NCBI GenBank assembly: GCA_027627225.1
Contig: CM051029.1
Span: 69,674,578-69,738,577 of the forward strand
Length of the DNA stretch: 64,000 nucleotides
Reading direction: 5' to 3'
Source of the DNA: Congeria kusceri
Lineage: Eukaryota; Mollusca; Bivalvia; Myida; Dreissenidae
The translations under genes and the position numbers were made by a program. Each line of letters begins with the position of its first letter. Within the stretch, counting starts at the first letter, position 1. The notes beneath the pieces were generated by a model. That model saw only the letters and a program-made list of their open reading frames with translations. It made no database searches and was not told the DNA's origin. This document shows, in pieces, positions 31,198 to 43,892 of this stretch.

Positions 31198-33320
31198 ATC
31201 ATTCTGTTAACAGGGCTCTTTAAGTCTCGTTGTTGAAGAATGTTGGCAACATTTAAGCGGAGAAATGGTTGTTACCAATTTTGATCTTCAGTGATGCTTA
31301 CTTTATTAAATGATGTAATCTTAAATTCTTGCATTATAGTGTAAAGTAATAAAATCAAGCCAATTGCCCTTTGTATTCAAAATGAAAACCAAATGTACTG
31401 TTTTATTATTCATTATTTATTTATCTTGTTCTTTTGTCAGAAATATTAAAGGGGCATATGGACGGTATTTCTCACATAAAAGGGGCAGTTCTCAGAAATA
31501 TGGACATGTATTTGAACAATGCTTATTACAACTGTTCCCATATATTTTTATTCAGCAACAATATAGTATTTTTTATGTAAAAAAAAATAAAAATGCATAA
31601 AACATCTCAAACTTCAATGAAATTTATACTCATCTACAGTGCCGTTAAGTAAAGCATGGAACTTCATGGACATTTCATGCATAATTTTACTACAAGTACT
31701 ACTGATTTTCCCGAGCCCGCTGTTAAATAATAATGTTTTACCGAGTGTTTCTTAAAACAATTTTTATGTGAGAAGGCTAAAGCAATCATTGAATAAATAC
31801 TTGTCTATATGCTCTATAACTTTTGCATCATGATGCAGTTACATGTAATAATTTATGATGTGTCGGTTTTAAATGATGTATAATGTTTAATACATGGTGT
31901 TGAACTAACATGTTATTATAATAGCTTGTTCACTTAAAATTCTTGCAGTAATGTTTTGTTGTGTTATATAATAATAAATCCAAATTTAACAACTTGCTTT
32001 TCATTGTTTTCTGCAATTTATTTATATTTTAACCAAGAATAACAACAAAATACATGACCTAATGAACACAAAACATAATACTCTATATTCATTGAACAAA
32101 ATTAAGATTGAAAATTTAGAATAAAGATTCCCTTTTTTCAACATTTTTGCCAGATTAAATATCAATTGTCCAAATTCCATCAATTATTTATCTATGAATA
32201 AACAACACTTTGTCATCTGTATGTAAGGCTATTAATCACTCCATCTAACATCCTCACTATTAAAGTTGTATGCAAACCATAAATGGTTGTTGATAGACAA
32301 AACAATGGAAAAAAATTACAAAATCTATATAGAGCATTGTGCTTTGATGTCATTATTAATGGAATGCTCTGTCCATGAAACAATGTCAAAACTATGACGT
32401 GCAGCTGGCACTGAACTTTGACTTTAACAGCTAATACCCAAAAGAGTCAACATCTCCTGTTCATAGTCTTGACCAAACATCTGCAGAATGCTTAGCCCAA
32501 AGTTTATGTAGATTTTGCCGGACAAGGTTTACACCAATTCTTCTATTTCAGAGCGACCTATGATCCAATACTTTGGATCCTCTACTGTAATGACAAAACA
32601 ATTAACTTCCCATGTTTGATCAAGAGTCTCACATAAAATACTTAACACAATTCACGATACCTTATAAACTTAAACTCAAAAACATATTCTCATGGATACA
32701 TGTACACTATATATACAGCATGGCATCATGTTTATCAGTCAATAAATGAAAATTTGGAGTATGCAAAATAAATATAGAACGATAATTTTACTACTGTGTG
32801 GTCTGGTTCAGGACACTTGTCTGCGTTGTTCATGAGTATTTTAACAATAGTATTTCAGTTCTTTGTTTATAAGCAATTCAGTGATTATAATGTAAGAAAT
32901 TGTATAACATTATGATGTTAGCATCAGTATTAATTATGATGACAGTACAATAATGTCACACATTTGGTCATGCCTTCACAGTGACATTTGTGTTAAAAAA
33001 GTTAAAGCATCATTTCAAATCATATAGTCACCTACTGACAGTACAAAACCAACAGTAAGGATTAAACATGCACTTTCAAACTGACTGGTAGACATCTTCA
33101 CAATGACACAAATAAGTTAAAGCATCATTTCAAATCATATAGTCATCTACGTACAGTACAAAACCAACAGTTAGGGTTAAACATGCACTTTCAAACTCAC
33201 TAATATACATCCTATAAAACCATGCTGCCAAGTTAGCAAAACATGTTCCAATAAATATTCAGTTATCATTGACTTCAGTTAATAAAAACATACACCATGT
33301 ACCAATTTCCATTAGTTAAT
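31198..33320. other. Spacer between the two convergent genes of the Kolobok-like element
   Basis: No further exon is seen. The stretch is AT-rich and contains a ~110-bp tandem duplication near 32985-33205. It presumably holds the 3' UTR of the transposase gene on its right side. Confidence 0.5.
32985..33205. repeat. Tandem duplication, ~110-bp unit
   Basis: Two copies share 'gttaaagcatcatttcaaat', 'catatagtca.ctac', 'acagtacaaaaccaacagt' and 'aaacatgcactttcaaact'. They differ at several bases, so the duplication is not recent. Confidence 0.8.
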
Positions 33321-36300
33321 CTACAAATTGACTCCCGCTTGCTTGCCCTTGATCCTTGCTCTCTTGGATTCTCGCAGCTCCGCAGTTGCCGGAGGTGGAC
33401 AACGGGCGATTGTAGAGGCAATCGACTTTGGATCAGCTGGATCAACAAGGAACTTCGATCGAAGGGGATTTTCCTCGTTGATCTCAATGTACTCAGTGCA
33501 AATCCTCGACAGCAAGCCTGGGATGTACATGTATCCCTTCTTTTCTTTGACCGGCACTACTGTCCAATTGTTGGCTGCCTTGGAATGCACACGCTTTACT
33601 CTGAAATAACACATCAGCATATTTGTAATTTGGAAATTTACACTAAAACTGATAATAACAACTACTTATTATGATTTTTTGCCATTTTAAACAGTATTTC
33701 ATTCATATCACGCCGATCAGTTAACCTACCGATACGTGGATTAACTGGTTTACCAGTACTAAGTGATCATACTTAAGCCAGTAACTGACAATAACTGTTC
33801 TACTAACGGTTGGGGGAGAATGGCCATTGAAATAATTTCACGACCAATCACCACACAAGTTATGTGGACGGTCCGGGAAACAAACCCGCAATCCTCTTAT
33901 TTGTAGCCCAGCGCTCTACCAACTGAGCAAGCCGGTCCTGCTAAATGTACAAAAATTATGAGAAAATATATATATAGCTTGTGAAACTGTGTTTGTTGCA
34001 AATATTACATTATCTTTACACAATATATTTTGGATTGCATTAGTGAATAAAAGCATATAAATTTACAGTAACTTTTTTAAATGTTAACGATACCTTGGCT
34101 TGCCATCTTTGTCAACCAGTGTTTGCCTGTCAACGTGGTATGTATAATCAATTGCCGCTAGTTGACATCTGCACTTGTATACTGCAAAACTGCAAGAAGG
34201 AAATGAAAAAAAAAAAATTAACATACATAAATTGTGTTTACAAAACACAATTAGTTTCTTCTTTGGTTAATTAAATAAAAATATGTATATGGATTTTTAT
34301 TTTGTATGAATAGTTAGCATACAGTATCAAGATTTACTTATCATGCATAAAACAATTGGCAACACCATTCCAATTTCATGCTACAAAACAAGACTAATTA
34401 TAAGTAAATATGCCCAAAACAACAATCATTTATTTTCTTTGTACATTATGCTCTAACTAATGGCAGTAGACATAAAAAATTGGGGATACCCAAAGGCATT
34501 TCTTTTTGGTGCATACATCAACAAATGGTTGTTAAACATCTCTAGTTCTGACGTTGTTCTGAAAAAGCAAAATGTGGAAACACAGAAAATCAATCATCAA
34601 CTGCCATGGGTTATTCATATTAAAATTGACAGGGAGGAACAATGAACTGTTATCATTGATCTTTCCAAATTATTCAAAACAAATGAAACTATTAACACAT
34701 TATATATTTATACTGGATTCCTATTTTTTATAAGAAATGATATCTTACTGGCATGTGACGTAGTATGGAAAGGTCTTCAGCAGTCTGGGTTCCATCACTG
34801 TCTTCTGGAGATCCTTGACAGCCGTGCTGGCCGGCTTTAGCCATTGTTTTGCAGGATCCCTGTCTTCGTCATTGATCGCCTCGTGATCGCACTGCCCAAG
34901 AGCCCAGCTGTGTCTGTTCGTAACATGGTTGAGAACTGACAGCCATTTTGTCTATAACGTAAAAAGAACTAGAACTGCCACTGTTATACACCAATTTCTC
35001 CACAGGATGTTTATCACAAGGGTATTGATACAAGGAACATTTAGTTTTGAAGTCTAAACATGTAAGTTCCATACTGGGCATAAGTTCTACGTGAAAATAC
35101 TCCATTGCGGTAAATCCAATCAGTAGTTTAAAAGTCCAGAGAAGAAAAATTTACTTTTTAAATAGTACAGCCAGTTATAACTCTTGCACTGCAAACTCCA
35201 CATACTAAACATCAAATCATTAATGAAGTTTGAAATTATCCAAATGTTAAAATGTTACATCCTTGACAAAAAACATGACAGGCTTTGTTTTTTTGGATTT
35301 TTCACCTTTTTCAACCTCTACACAAGTTATGTGGCAGGTGCGGGAATCGAACCCGTGATCCTCGGATTTGTAGTCCAGTGCTCTACCAACTGACCTAGCC
35401 AGCCCGGTCATCTGACAGGCAGATGATTTATTCTGTTAACACCATGACAACTTTGTTGTGCAAGGGGCACATTTATGAACACAATGTAAACATTAACCAT
35501 ATAGCATACTGATTGATACTGAAAAAGAGGGGGGTATTAAATACCTTCATTTCCAATGCATTGCCACCACAGGTTTCCGCACAATGAAAGAAGTGGTTTG
35601 TGATGTCCTTCAGCCATGGCTTTAATGGTTCGTTACCTTTTGCGAGGGCAATCTACAATACATTTTATTTCAAAAAGAATAAAATAAATACATAAACATT
35701 AAAAACTAGAGCTTTGTCACAAACATGACTTAAAATACCCCCGTACTGTTTTGTCACAGGCATAGAAGCCATGCACATTGCTAAGTTCAAGGGCACATAA
35801 CTCTGAAATAAATGAATCCCTGCATGTGAAAATTGTGTCTTGCACATCTGCACTTCATGGTGATGATATATTTCAAATTTCAATTCAATCGCTTGAGAAA
35901 TGTAGAAGTAGTTCACTTAACAAACTAATAACATTATCTGCGGACAACCGACCGATAGTGACTCCAATATACCCCCTCCCAAACTTAATTTGCGGGGCTA
36001 TAATCAATCATATTCAAAATGATAACTTAGTACTGATATCTTTTTTTTTATTAACTTTAGAATAGGAAGAAAGTTACGTTTACAAACATTTTTTTAAATA
36101 AAAAGTTAAATTCAAGAATCTATTCTTACACTGCTTAGTTTCTTTCCCAAGTTTTTCGTCCCATGCCACTTATCGTAACTGTGGCGGATCTTTGGATAGG
36201 ACCTCTCTGAAAATATAGACAACATTACATATTATCAATACAATTTTTTGGAACTTTTTCTATATTTATATTCCAGCATTTACCTTATATAAAAATATGC

Positions 36301-39300
36301 ATAATGCAAATGCAAGTTGATGTGAACTGCAAGAATCACTTTTTAAGATAACAGAATTACCTAGGGCAAACAACTTCAAACAAATCACACTTTATGAATA
36401 TAATGACAGAATGAAAACAAGTCATGGACAGAAATACATGCCTGTGGTAAAAAAAGGACCACATGGGATGCCATATATTTTGGCCATATTGAAAGGATAA
36501 GTAAATAAAAATAAGTTATATGAAGAACTCATGTAATTATGCTATGTACAGATACAAGAAGCCGAACCAACTGAATTTTAGAGAGGTCAATGGTCTCGTG
36601 TCCACCACGGGAACAACGTGATCCAAAGTAGTCTCTTACACGAAATTTCGGACAGGTTTTTCGACAATTGGTAACATACAAAGCATTTATTGCCCTCATC
36701 TCATAACAAATTCTATGCATCTTTTCACGCTCTTTCGAGTGGTACATGTCCTATTTCTATCCTCGTTGTAGTTTCTGAGTTACCTTTGAGGTTTTGACCA
36801 AGTCCACTTTGCATTTGTGTATAAACAAAGGGAAAACTGTACGACTTAGACAGTGGAAACAATGAATGTGCCGCCCGCCCATCCGCCATGGGTGCTGCCA
36901 TAATATCTCCCGTCAAGAGATGGGGGTATAAAAAAAAGGACCATCCTTGAGCTCTCTAGAAATAAGTTAACATACTGAAAGTTCTTACTCATAATTGCTG
37001 CTATATGAGGGTGAGCATCCGTCACAATCTCTTTCAGGTCAATACCATCCGCTTGCAGAGTTGCCATGGCCTTAGCAAAGCCCTTTGCCTCCATCAGACC
37101 AGACTTCAAGTCGGTTTCGCGCTTGTCGACAATTTCTAGGGCCAAAATTTTCTTGTCTGCCTGGTTCATCACAGTGTATGTGCAGTACTTGGCACAGTAT
37201 CCCGGACTGTCCATCCTCCCATCTCCTGATGAAATTGATATAAAAAGATAAAATACTCAATACAATACATCAAATATAAACTTAAGAAACTTAATGAATA
37301 ATAAAAATTGTATGTCAGGGATTTCAATTGAAGCAGTATGCTTCCATCAAAATGCAGCATTTTGCTTAAATTGAAATCCCTGACATATAAAATTATTGCA
37401 ATTTTATCATTTATGACTCAAGCAAATTATCTGCCTTGCATCATTTTGAGGCAAATGTTACCAAGCAGCTTACTTAAAATATATTTTTAATTATACAGAT
37501 GGTGGTTTTTGCATAGTAATTATGGTAAACAACATTTGCATAGCATTTAACAAATATGAAGAAACAATAACAATGGATTTCAATATTTTACCCATGGAAA
37601 TTTAAAACACGGTCATTTGACTCCTTGTTTTCATAATCTATTGAAATTGATGTTTGTTGAGCAGTACTCAAAACTTACTTAAAGACAATTACTTGGTTTG
37701 ATCTCAGTGCTAATTATACACAATAACAGTTAAGATTTACAAATGTCCCAGAGCTCACGTTTAACAACACAAACTGTCAATTATATTACAATTACCTGAC
37801 ACAACAATGCTCACGGCACGGTGTTCCTCTGCAACACTGGCCCTCAGATCTGACCAGTACTGGTTTACTACTGGTACTACATACTTGTTCTGCACCCTGG
37901 TGAACGAAGTTTGGCTTGGAAATTTCAGTCCATGGAACTTGGCAAACAATCCAATCTTCGCATAGTTGTTTCCAGAGAGTAAAATGGAGGCCGAGGCTTG
38001 AAAGTTGTTGCAGAATATTCCATTTGGAAGAACTGCAGAGCTCTGCCATCTGTGTACCACATGCCCGTCGTCACAAGTCTATAAATGCAAAAATATGTTA
38101 ATTTCAAATAAAAGTTTAACAGTGCTGGCCAATGTATTGATTTCAATAATGGTCATGTTAATGTATATGTATGCATGATATATAAGGAAATTTCATTCTC
38201 ATACGCAGCATTATAAAATTGTTAAAATTTGTAAAAGGGAATTTGTGCTGACAATCAGGAATTCATAAACATGGGGTTTATATAAGCCAGATCCATATTT
38301 TTTATTAATATTTGACATGGCCTTGTAACGAGTAAATTATGTACACGGAAAGTATGAACTAAAAAAAGTCCCATGTCTTTGTATATACTAAAGATTCACA
38401 GATCAAGTTGCTGATATGCAACACTCATTGTCTCCCATGCAAAGATGTTTACTTTTTAAGTTTATCATAACATGTAACAAATTAACATGTTGAAAATAAG
38501 CTTCTTACCCAAATGACAATGACAGTACACCCAACAGTCTTTGACTTATGAGTGACAGTCTTCCCACACTTTGAACAGTGTTTGAACGGCAGCATATCCA
38601 CAAGCTTGTCAAGGCAGTGTCTGCTGACAACATACTTGTCCTCAGTCATGTCCTCCTCTGTCACCTCTGCTAGAGGTTTTTCTACAGAACTAACTGGTTG
38701 AATATCATCCTCAACGTCATCACCAGTCTCAATGTCAAATACTGCATCAACAACACCAGCCTCATCAACTGCCTCATCATCTGATTGACTACAAAGATAT
38801 AGTATGACCCAATCAATACATACCATCCTGTGAAGGTAGTTATATATATATATATGAACAGATTTTGAATAACACTTCCGTGGATAAGAAAACATTTTAA
38901 ACCAAGACAATCCAAACAAACTGAACAAATAATGAATAAATAAATCTTTATTTTCAACATTCATAAGCTTAGAAAATCTACTTACACAATTGATAGATCA
39001 AAGTCAGTTGGATGATAAGTCGGATCATCTGGATCATAGTCTGGATCACAGAGGTCATCAATATCAGAGCTCGGCCAATCAAATTCCACCCTGCAGAAAG
39101 TATTTTTTTTGCATGAGAAACATGCATAAAATGTATAAATAAACACATATTTCTATCAATTAAATGCCAGTGGACATCAAGCTTTAAAATAAAATAAAAC
39201 ATCTATTAAAATCATAATACGTTTAGTTTCAAAAGGTTTTACTAAAATGTTTCTTCCATAAAACTTTTCACATGTACAATATGTAAAGTACAACTACACA

Positions 39301-41400
39301 ATAAAAGCATAACTGTGTTTGCAAGTTTACGCTTAATAAAGGATCTAAGCACATACCGAGCAGTTCTTTTGGACTCTTTTCTTTCTGTGTCCCTGTTAAA
39401 ATAAAAATCAGTAATGTTTCATTGATAACCTTTTATTAATTTTTTTGTAGGACATTTAAGATCAGATAAAAAAAACAAACATAAATAAAAGTATTAAGTT
39501 CAAATAAGTATTAATTTAACAAGTTTGGGTAAACAAGTACAAATGGACAGTTACTATCCACATAAAGAAGTGACAAAAGTACTTTTACAACACCATTTAC
39601 ATAATTTTATTATGTTAATCCAGATTTTGTCAAGATAGTGTATACAATAAGTTATTTTTAGTAGTTCAATACAAATCTGCCCTCTGTAGAATTGCTAAGA
39701 AATAACTATAATTTTCACTAGGTGCTCTACATAGTTTACAAAAACGTGTTACTTTTCGACTCTCTTGACCTTGGTTGGTTTGTCTGGAACAGTGGTACCT
39801 TTTCTCTTCAAACTCACACCTGATGGTCCAGCCACACTGAAAAATAAAAATAATAAAATAAAAAATTCAGTGCTTTATTAATAAGACATCTGCGGTACCA
39901 ATTCAATATTTAGAGTTCCACAAATGACAGATTCAGCATCTATTCAAATAAAACAAAAAAATGTGGGTTAAAACCCATGTTGATTGTGGATTAAAAAAAA
40001 ATATCTGATTCTACAACTTGTACACAAAATATTCTGCCAAATCAGGCGTAGTTGTGAAAGGTAAAAAATATGACTTAACTCAAACCTTTGCCAAAAAATA
40101 TTGTAAAGATTTTATTATATGATCAATTTTTCATAACATAATCTTTTTTAAAGTCGCCAGTAAAAAATGCAAAATCAATTATATACCCAAGGAAGCACAT
40201 AAAATCACCTTGAAATATAAATATATTATTTTATCAATTGAAATCTACTAAGACAAGGTAGTTTGCCTACTCTATGTCAGATGTGATTTCTCCAGTTCCT
40301 GATATGTGACCAGGTGTGTTACTTCCTTCCGACAAGGAAGACAGGCCAGGATCTGGCGGCGGCTGATGACCCTGCATAGGCGTAGAGCTTGCTGTTCTAA
40401 CATAATGCTGAACAGTCAAACTTGCAACAGATGGGCTGGCACGCCTTTCCAAATAGCTAAAAACAGACGGGTTGTCTTAATTTACCGACTGAATATCAAA
40501 ACGATCAAATATTAAATTCAAGAAAAAAATACATTGGTTTCAAATTGAGATAATTTACTGCACTGGATAATCAATTATCATTTTATGATAATTATAATAA
40601 TAATAAATTCTTTATTTTCAGAAGGTAACATATTAAGATGCATGTATCATTACAAACAGTTCAGTGAAACACATTTAAACAATACATATACATATCTTAT
40701 TTACAATATGGCCTTCTTATAACAATATTTATATGAACTAAAACATACAATTATAAAGCATTTGCAATTAATGCACAAACATGACATTTTATATATTATA
40801 TATATAAAAAAAAATACATAAACTGATAGGAAATAAAATAAAATAATTGATTACATAATATAAATACACAATATATACATTTGCATACGAGTATGTTTCA
40901 TAATATATGGAAGAACTTGATAATTTATAATTCAAATATGTATAATGCGTGATTATTTTTCACTATGGCTGAATATTTCATGCTTCGTTTGACTCGTGAT
41001 GGAGTGTACTTTACAACGAATTCACCCAATTGTGGTACGAACATCTAGAGGCACGAAAGCTTATTTTTGCAATGCGCAAGGAACAAATTATACTATCAAT
41101 ACTTATTAAGTTACGTTGTAGAACAAAAACTCCATATCATAAAACAAAATACGTATCCAAACGTTCGCTAAAATGCCTTTGTAAACACGCAAAACTTGCC
41201 AAAAGTAAGACGTTTCGTACTTACAAATCGATCAGTATTTGAGCCACAACACTGTCTTCGACTCTTCCAAGGATGCTTTTAAGGTTCTTCCAACGTTCAG
41301 TCTGATCGCCAAGATTGGTTAATTTCGAGCGAAATCGCTGGCCTCGGGCTTTTGTTGCTCTTTTTTTTGCACTTTCGGTAACAGATTTTGTTCGAGGCAT
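33321..41400 (-). CDS. Kolobok-like transposase, 13 exons
   Basis: Exons: 41400-41225, 40456-40271, 39836-39753, 39392-39357, 39090-38986, 38788-38509, 38078-37796, 37225-36989, 36206-36130, 35652-35545, 34951-34749, 34189-34094, 33600-33321. Phases agree throughout; 2151 bases, 716 residues. The first third is basic then acidic and poorly conserved. Exon 6 ends with a zinc knuckle (HCSKCGKTV). Exon 7 holds NNFQASASILLSGNNYAKI. The nuclease core has SGDGRMDSPGYCAKYCTYT (Asp), EIVTDAHPHIAAIM (Asp) and RHSYDKWHGTKNLGKKL, then HVTNRHSW, LKTFPYYVTC and CQLAAIDYTYHVDR. It should act in the nucleus on the AGGGACTT ends. A 39-base exon at 34380-34342 (with Glu in KLEWCC) would fit in phase but its donor reads AT instead of GT. 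Skipping it may remove a conserved segment, so activity is doubtful. Confidence 0.85.
33740..33940 (-). mobile_element. tRNA-headed SINE in transposase intron
   Basis: On the minus strand a tRNA-like head (33865-33940: 'gctcagttggtagagcgctg' A box, 'gggtttgtttccc' degraded B box) is followed by a body starting 'cacataacttgtgtggtgat'. The copy at 35320-35405 shares the head and the 'cacataacttgtg' start of the body. Mismatched stems show it is not a working tRNA gene. Confidence 0.65.
34342..34380 (-). pseudogene. Candidate lost exon of the Kolobok-like transposase
   Basis: Acceptor 'ttgttttgtag' is good. The 39 bases fit the phase between the exons at 34951-34749 and 34189-34094 and read HMKLEWCCQLFYA. 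The donor position reads ATAAGT in place of GTAAGT. Reading through the donor gives two stops. It may be a spliced-out relic. Confidence 0.4.
35320..35405 (-). mobile_element. tRNA-like SINE head fragment
   Basis: Minus strand: 'tcagttggtagagcactgga', then 'gggttcgattcccgcacc', then 'cacataacttgtg'. A and B boxes are good, but the D-stem and acceptor stem do not pair well. The anticodon loop would read ACA. The shared 'cacataacttgtg' tail with 33.9 kb marks it as a SINE head. Confidence 0.6.
37311..37387. mobile_element. 77-bp hairpin mini-element with 19-bp perfect arms
   Basis: TATGTCAGGGATTTCAATT and its exact complement enclose a 39-base loop. Ends with CAGGGA suggest a hAT-type mini-MITE whose target site is hidden by the palindrome. 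It is intronic in the transposase gene. Confidence 0.65.
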
Positions 41401-41665
41401 TGTTTGTAAACAACAGGCGGATGTGCGCAGCGCGCATGCGCTTACGTCATTGTATATGAGCTGGGATTCCGTGGTTATAAATAAAATCGTTTCGCGTTTG
41501 TAACGCTTTATAATTTTCAGGTTTTCAAATCATCAAAAGATGCATATAATGGACATTTTAGAACCTGGTAAATGTTCAGTTTTACAGTTTCCTCGCAACT
41601 AACATATCTACTACGAAAATTTGCAAATCTAAAACAATTTTTTTCAATTTTGTCAATTTGCCAAT

Positions 41666-41681
41666 CTGTGAACAAGTCCCT
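41666..41681 (-). repeat. Right terminal inverted repeat, Kolobok-like element
   Basis: Complement reads AGGGACTTGTTCACAG, identical to the left end. Confidence 0.95.
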
Positions 41682-41685
41682 TTAA
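41682..41685. other. TTAA target duplication, right of Kolobok-like element
   Basis: The second TTAA copy, directly next to the right terminal repeat. Confidence 0.9.
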
Positions 41686-43788
41686 AAGTGATTGTAAATA
41701 ATGATTTGATATATTTGCCTCAATAAGGTCCTTTGATTTCATTTCAGCACTTGCAACTAGTTCTTCATTTTTGCACACTGTGTCTCTTAAAGAAGCATTT
41801 TCTGACAATAACTTTTTGTTCTGGTTTTTTAACTGCAATTCTGTCTTTTTCAATTCAAGCATTGATTGTTTGCACTTCGCATTTTTTACTAATTCTCGTC
41901 CTAATTTATAATTTGCATGTGTAGAGTCCTTTTGTAACAGAGTTAGTTGTTTTTTTAGTTCCGAATTCTCACTCTGTAATACATCCAGTTTAATCTTTTT
42001 GTTATTACTTTGTTTAGTCAAGCGTTCCAGTTTTCTTTTCAACTGCTTTGTTTTTTCTCGCAATTCAGTCACAGTCCCTTGTTTGTCTTCAACCTTCTTT
42101 TTCAACTTTTCTAATGGGGCTTCACAACTAGGTTCTGTAGTAAAAGTTGTGCCTATGCCAGAACTTGATGCAGTTTCTGATGGACTTGTACTTGATGCAG
42201 TTTCAGATGGAATTACAAACGTTTCATTTAGGTACTTACTTTTTGCTTCCCCTCGTTTGGTTTTCACTTGCTTTAACATTTTGTGTACTTTAGTAAATAG
42301 TCTACTTTTACTTATATGACTAATACTGGTGTTACTTAGTGAAGCAATCCAGTCATAGAAATAGTCTTTAAAAGTTAATTTATGTTCATTCACAAAGTTA
42401 TACAATTCAAATACCAGTCCATTTTGGAACTCCACAATTACAGGCAGGTTTGACTTGTTATGAAGTGATTCCTTAGAAATTTTTTTTTTTTCAAGGAAGG
42501 AGCTCATTGTGATTTATTACAAGACTTACTGTTTAACAAAACTAACTGTTGAATAAGAATTACTGTTTAACAAGAATTACTGCAAAATTTTACATTGCCA
42601 GTAACTGCAGTTTGGGTAGCGATTGAACCTGAAGACTTTTCACAGCAACTTGGGCCATGGTAAATGTTGCCAGTTGTACACATCAACTCCCCTGAAAGGG
42701 ATGTCTGACTGCCTTTCTCGAATGGAACTGATTTTTGTTTCTTTTTAACTGGTGAACTTGGTTCACTCGAAGAGTTCAAACTCAACTGATATGTTTCCAA
42801 TGCCCAATTATCCTGAGTTTCTATTTTGCTGATGTTGAACTGGAACTCTGTGTTGAAATCTAGTTCACTGGTTGATGGTCTTACCGTTTCTGTATGTTGT
42901 ATGGGTTCGGGCAAAGAAGAAGCCACTGGAAGTAGTCTGCTGTCAAGTGTAGGCACCCGGTGATTCTTGGAGCTTGGAAGCTGACTGGACCTCGTCAGAG
43001 ACTGATATCTATTAAAAATGCAAAAACAACAAAGAAAAACATATTGTTTTGTAAAATATATGCAAAAATTGTATGGTGAAAGTGGCTATGGATCGGATGA
43101 TTTCAGGTTACATCCCAACTCTGTCATGCGTTTTCAAAATCTTTCCCAAAACATAAATACTTGTTCTACCCAGTAAACTGACTCAAATGAAAAAAAAAAA
43201 TACAAGTAAATGAAAGTCCATATCTAACTAATCAGTATTTCTATATATGCATATAAAAATGTATGTAAGAAAAATGTAAGGACATTCAATATTTCATCCA
43301 TTAAAGTAACCGTGAACTTTTTTATGTAGCGCCATACGATAAAATAACTAGAATTCCTTTGCCAAATGAAGTAAGTTCCAATCAAATTTTAATAGTAATT
43401 AATAATAATATGCAGTCACACATACCGTTTGTAAAAAAGGCTGTTGAACAACTGGTCTTTCACTGGAATATTCCTGTTGACCAAATGGTGAAGGTGGTTG
43501 TGTCTCGTCCGAGTCCGATATCTATGCAAATGAACAGACATAAACATATTTTTGTCATCATATTTACAAATTACCTTTTTCATAGTAATATTATTTCTGA
43601 CAGTAGAGGCATGTGTATATACACTATTATTAAATAATTAAGTTTAAATTCAAGATATAATTGTTAACCAGCAATGTCTTCAACATGCAACTGCTTAAAA
43701 TGTTACTTACCACAATGTAACTGTGCTCATGTATTTGTGGACTCCCATCAGTATCAGAATCACTGTCAAATAGATCTTTGTCAGTCAT
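41686..43788 (-). pseudogene. Copy A, N-terminal part: acidic/STQ-rich plus coiled coil, cut by transposon
   Basis: Exon 1 (43788-43711) starts MTDKDLFDSDSD; exon 2 (43521-43426) reads ISDSDETQPPSPFG; exon 3 runs from 43008. Exon 3 changes frame once near 42950. It holds GSIATQTAVTGNV, then a conserved helical block (FTKVHKMLKQVKTKRGEAKS) and ~170 residues of heptad-like coiled coil (KQLKRKLERLTKQ...). It ends at YLQSLL, exactly at the TTAA where the Kolobok-like element entered; the continuation is at 28612. The same exon plan and sequence pattern occur in copy B. No homologue with a known function comes to mind. Confidence 0.75.
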
Positions 43789-43892
43789 GTTCTCTATGAA
43801 ATAAAAAATACAAATGCGCGATGTTAGCATGTATGTCATCTGTAACCGACATAAATCAAATGATAAAAATTATTCAATGCACATTTGTATGC

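Larger units (their letters stand above)
28617..41681. mobile_element. Kolobok-like DNA transposon, 13,065 bp, TTAA duplication
   Basis: Perfect 16-bp inverted ends AGGGACTTGTTCACAG (28617-28632 and complement of 41666-41681) are flanked by TTAA on both sides. Inside are a P2X7-tail-like zinc protein gene (+, 28870-31114) and a 13-exon transposase gene (-, 41400-33321), convergent. TTAA is the target of Kolobok and piggyBac. The DGRMDSPG...YDKWHGTKN transposase is of the Kolobok kind as I recall it, not piggyBac. Introns hold two SINE pieces and a short hairpin MITE, so the insertion is not brand new, but the ends are still perfect. It interrupts copy A in its coding sequence. Confidence 0.88.

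Noticed and set aside
33275..33674. Several overlapping frames on both strands near 33.3-33.6 kb
   Set aside because: Only the minus frame ending at 33321 joins the transposase exons in phase; the others are shadows.
35320..35405. Possible tRNA gene with good A and B boxes
   Set aside because: Acceptor and D stems do not pair properly and the 'cacataacttgtg' tail is shared with the SINE at 33.7-33.9 kb; it is a SINE head fragment.
28617..41681. piggyBac as the superfamily because of TTAA
   Set aside because: The transposase lacks piggyBac features and the ends do not start with CCC; DGRMDSPG/YDKWHGTKN and AGGG ends fit Kolobok as I recall it.
26627..43788. Calling 26.6-28.9 kb and 41.7-43.8 kb two separate genes
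   Set aside because: The TTAA junctions and the in-frame join show that they are one gene interrupted by the 13-kb transposon.
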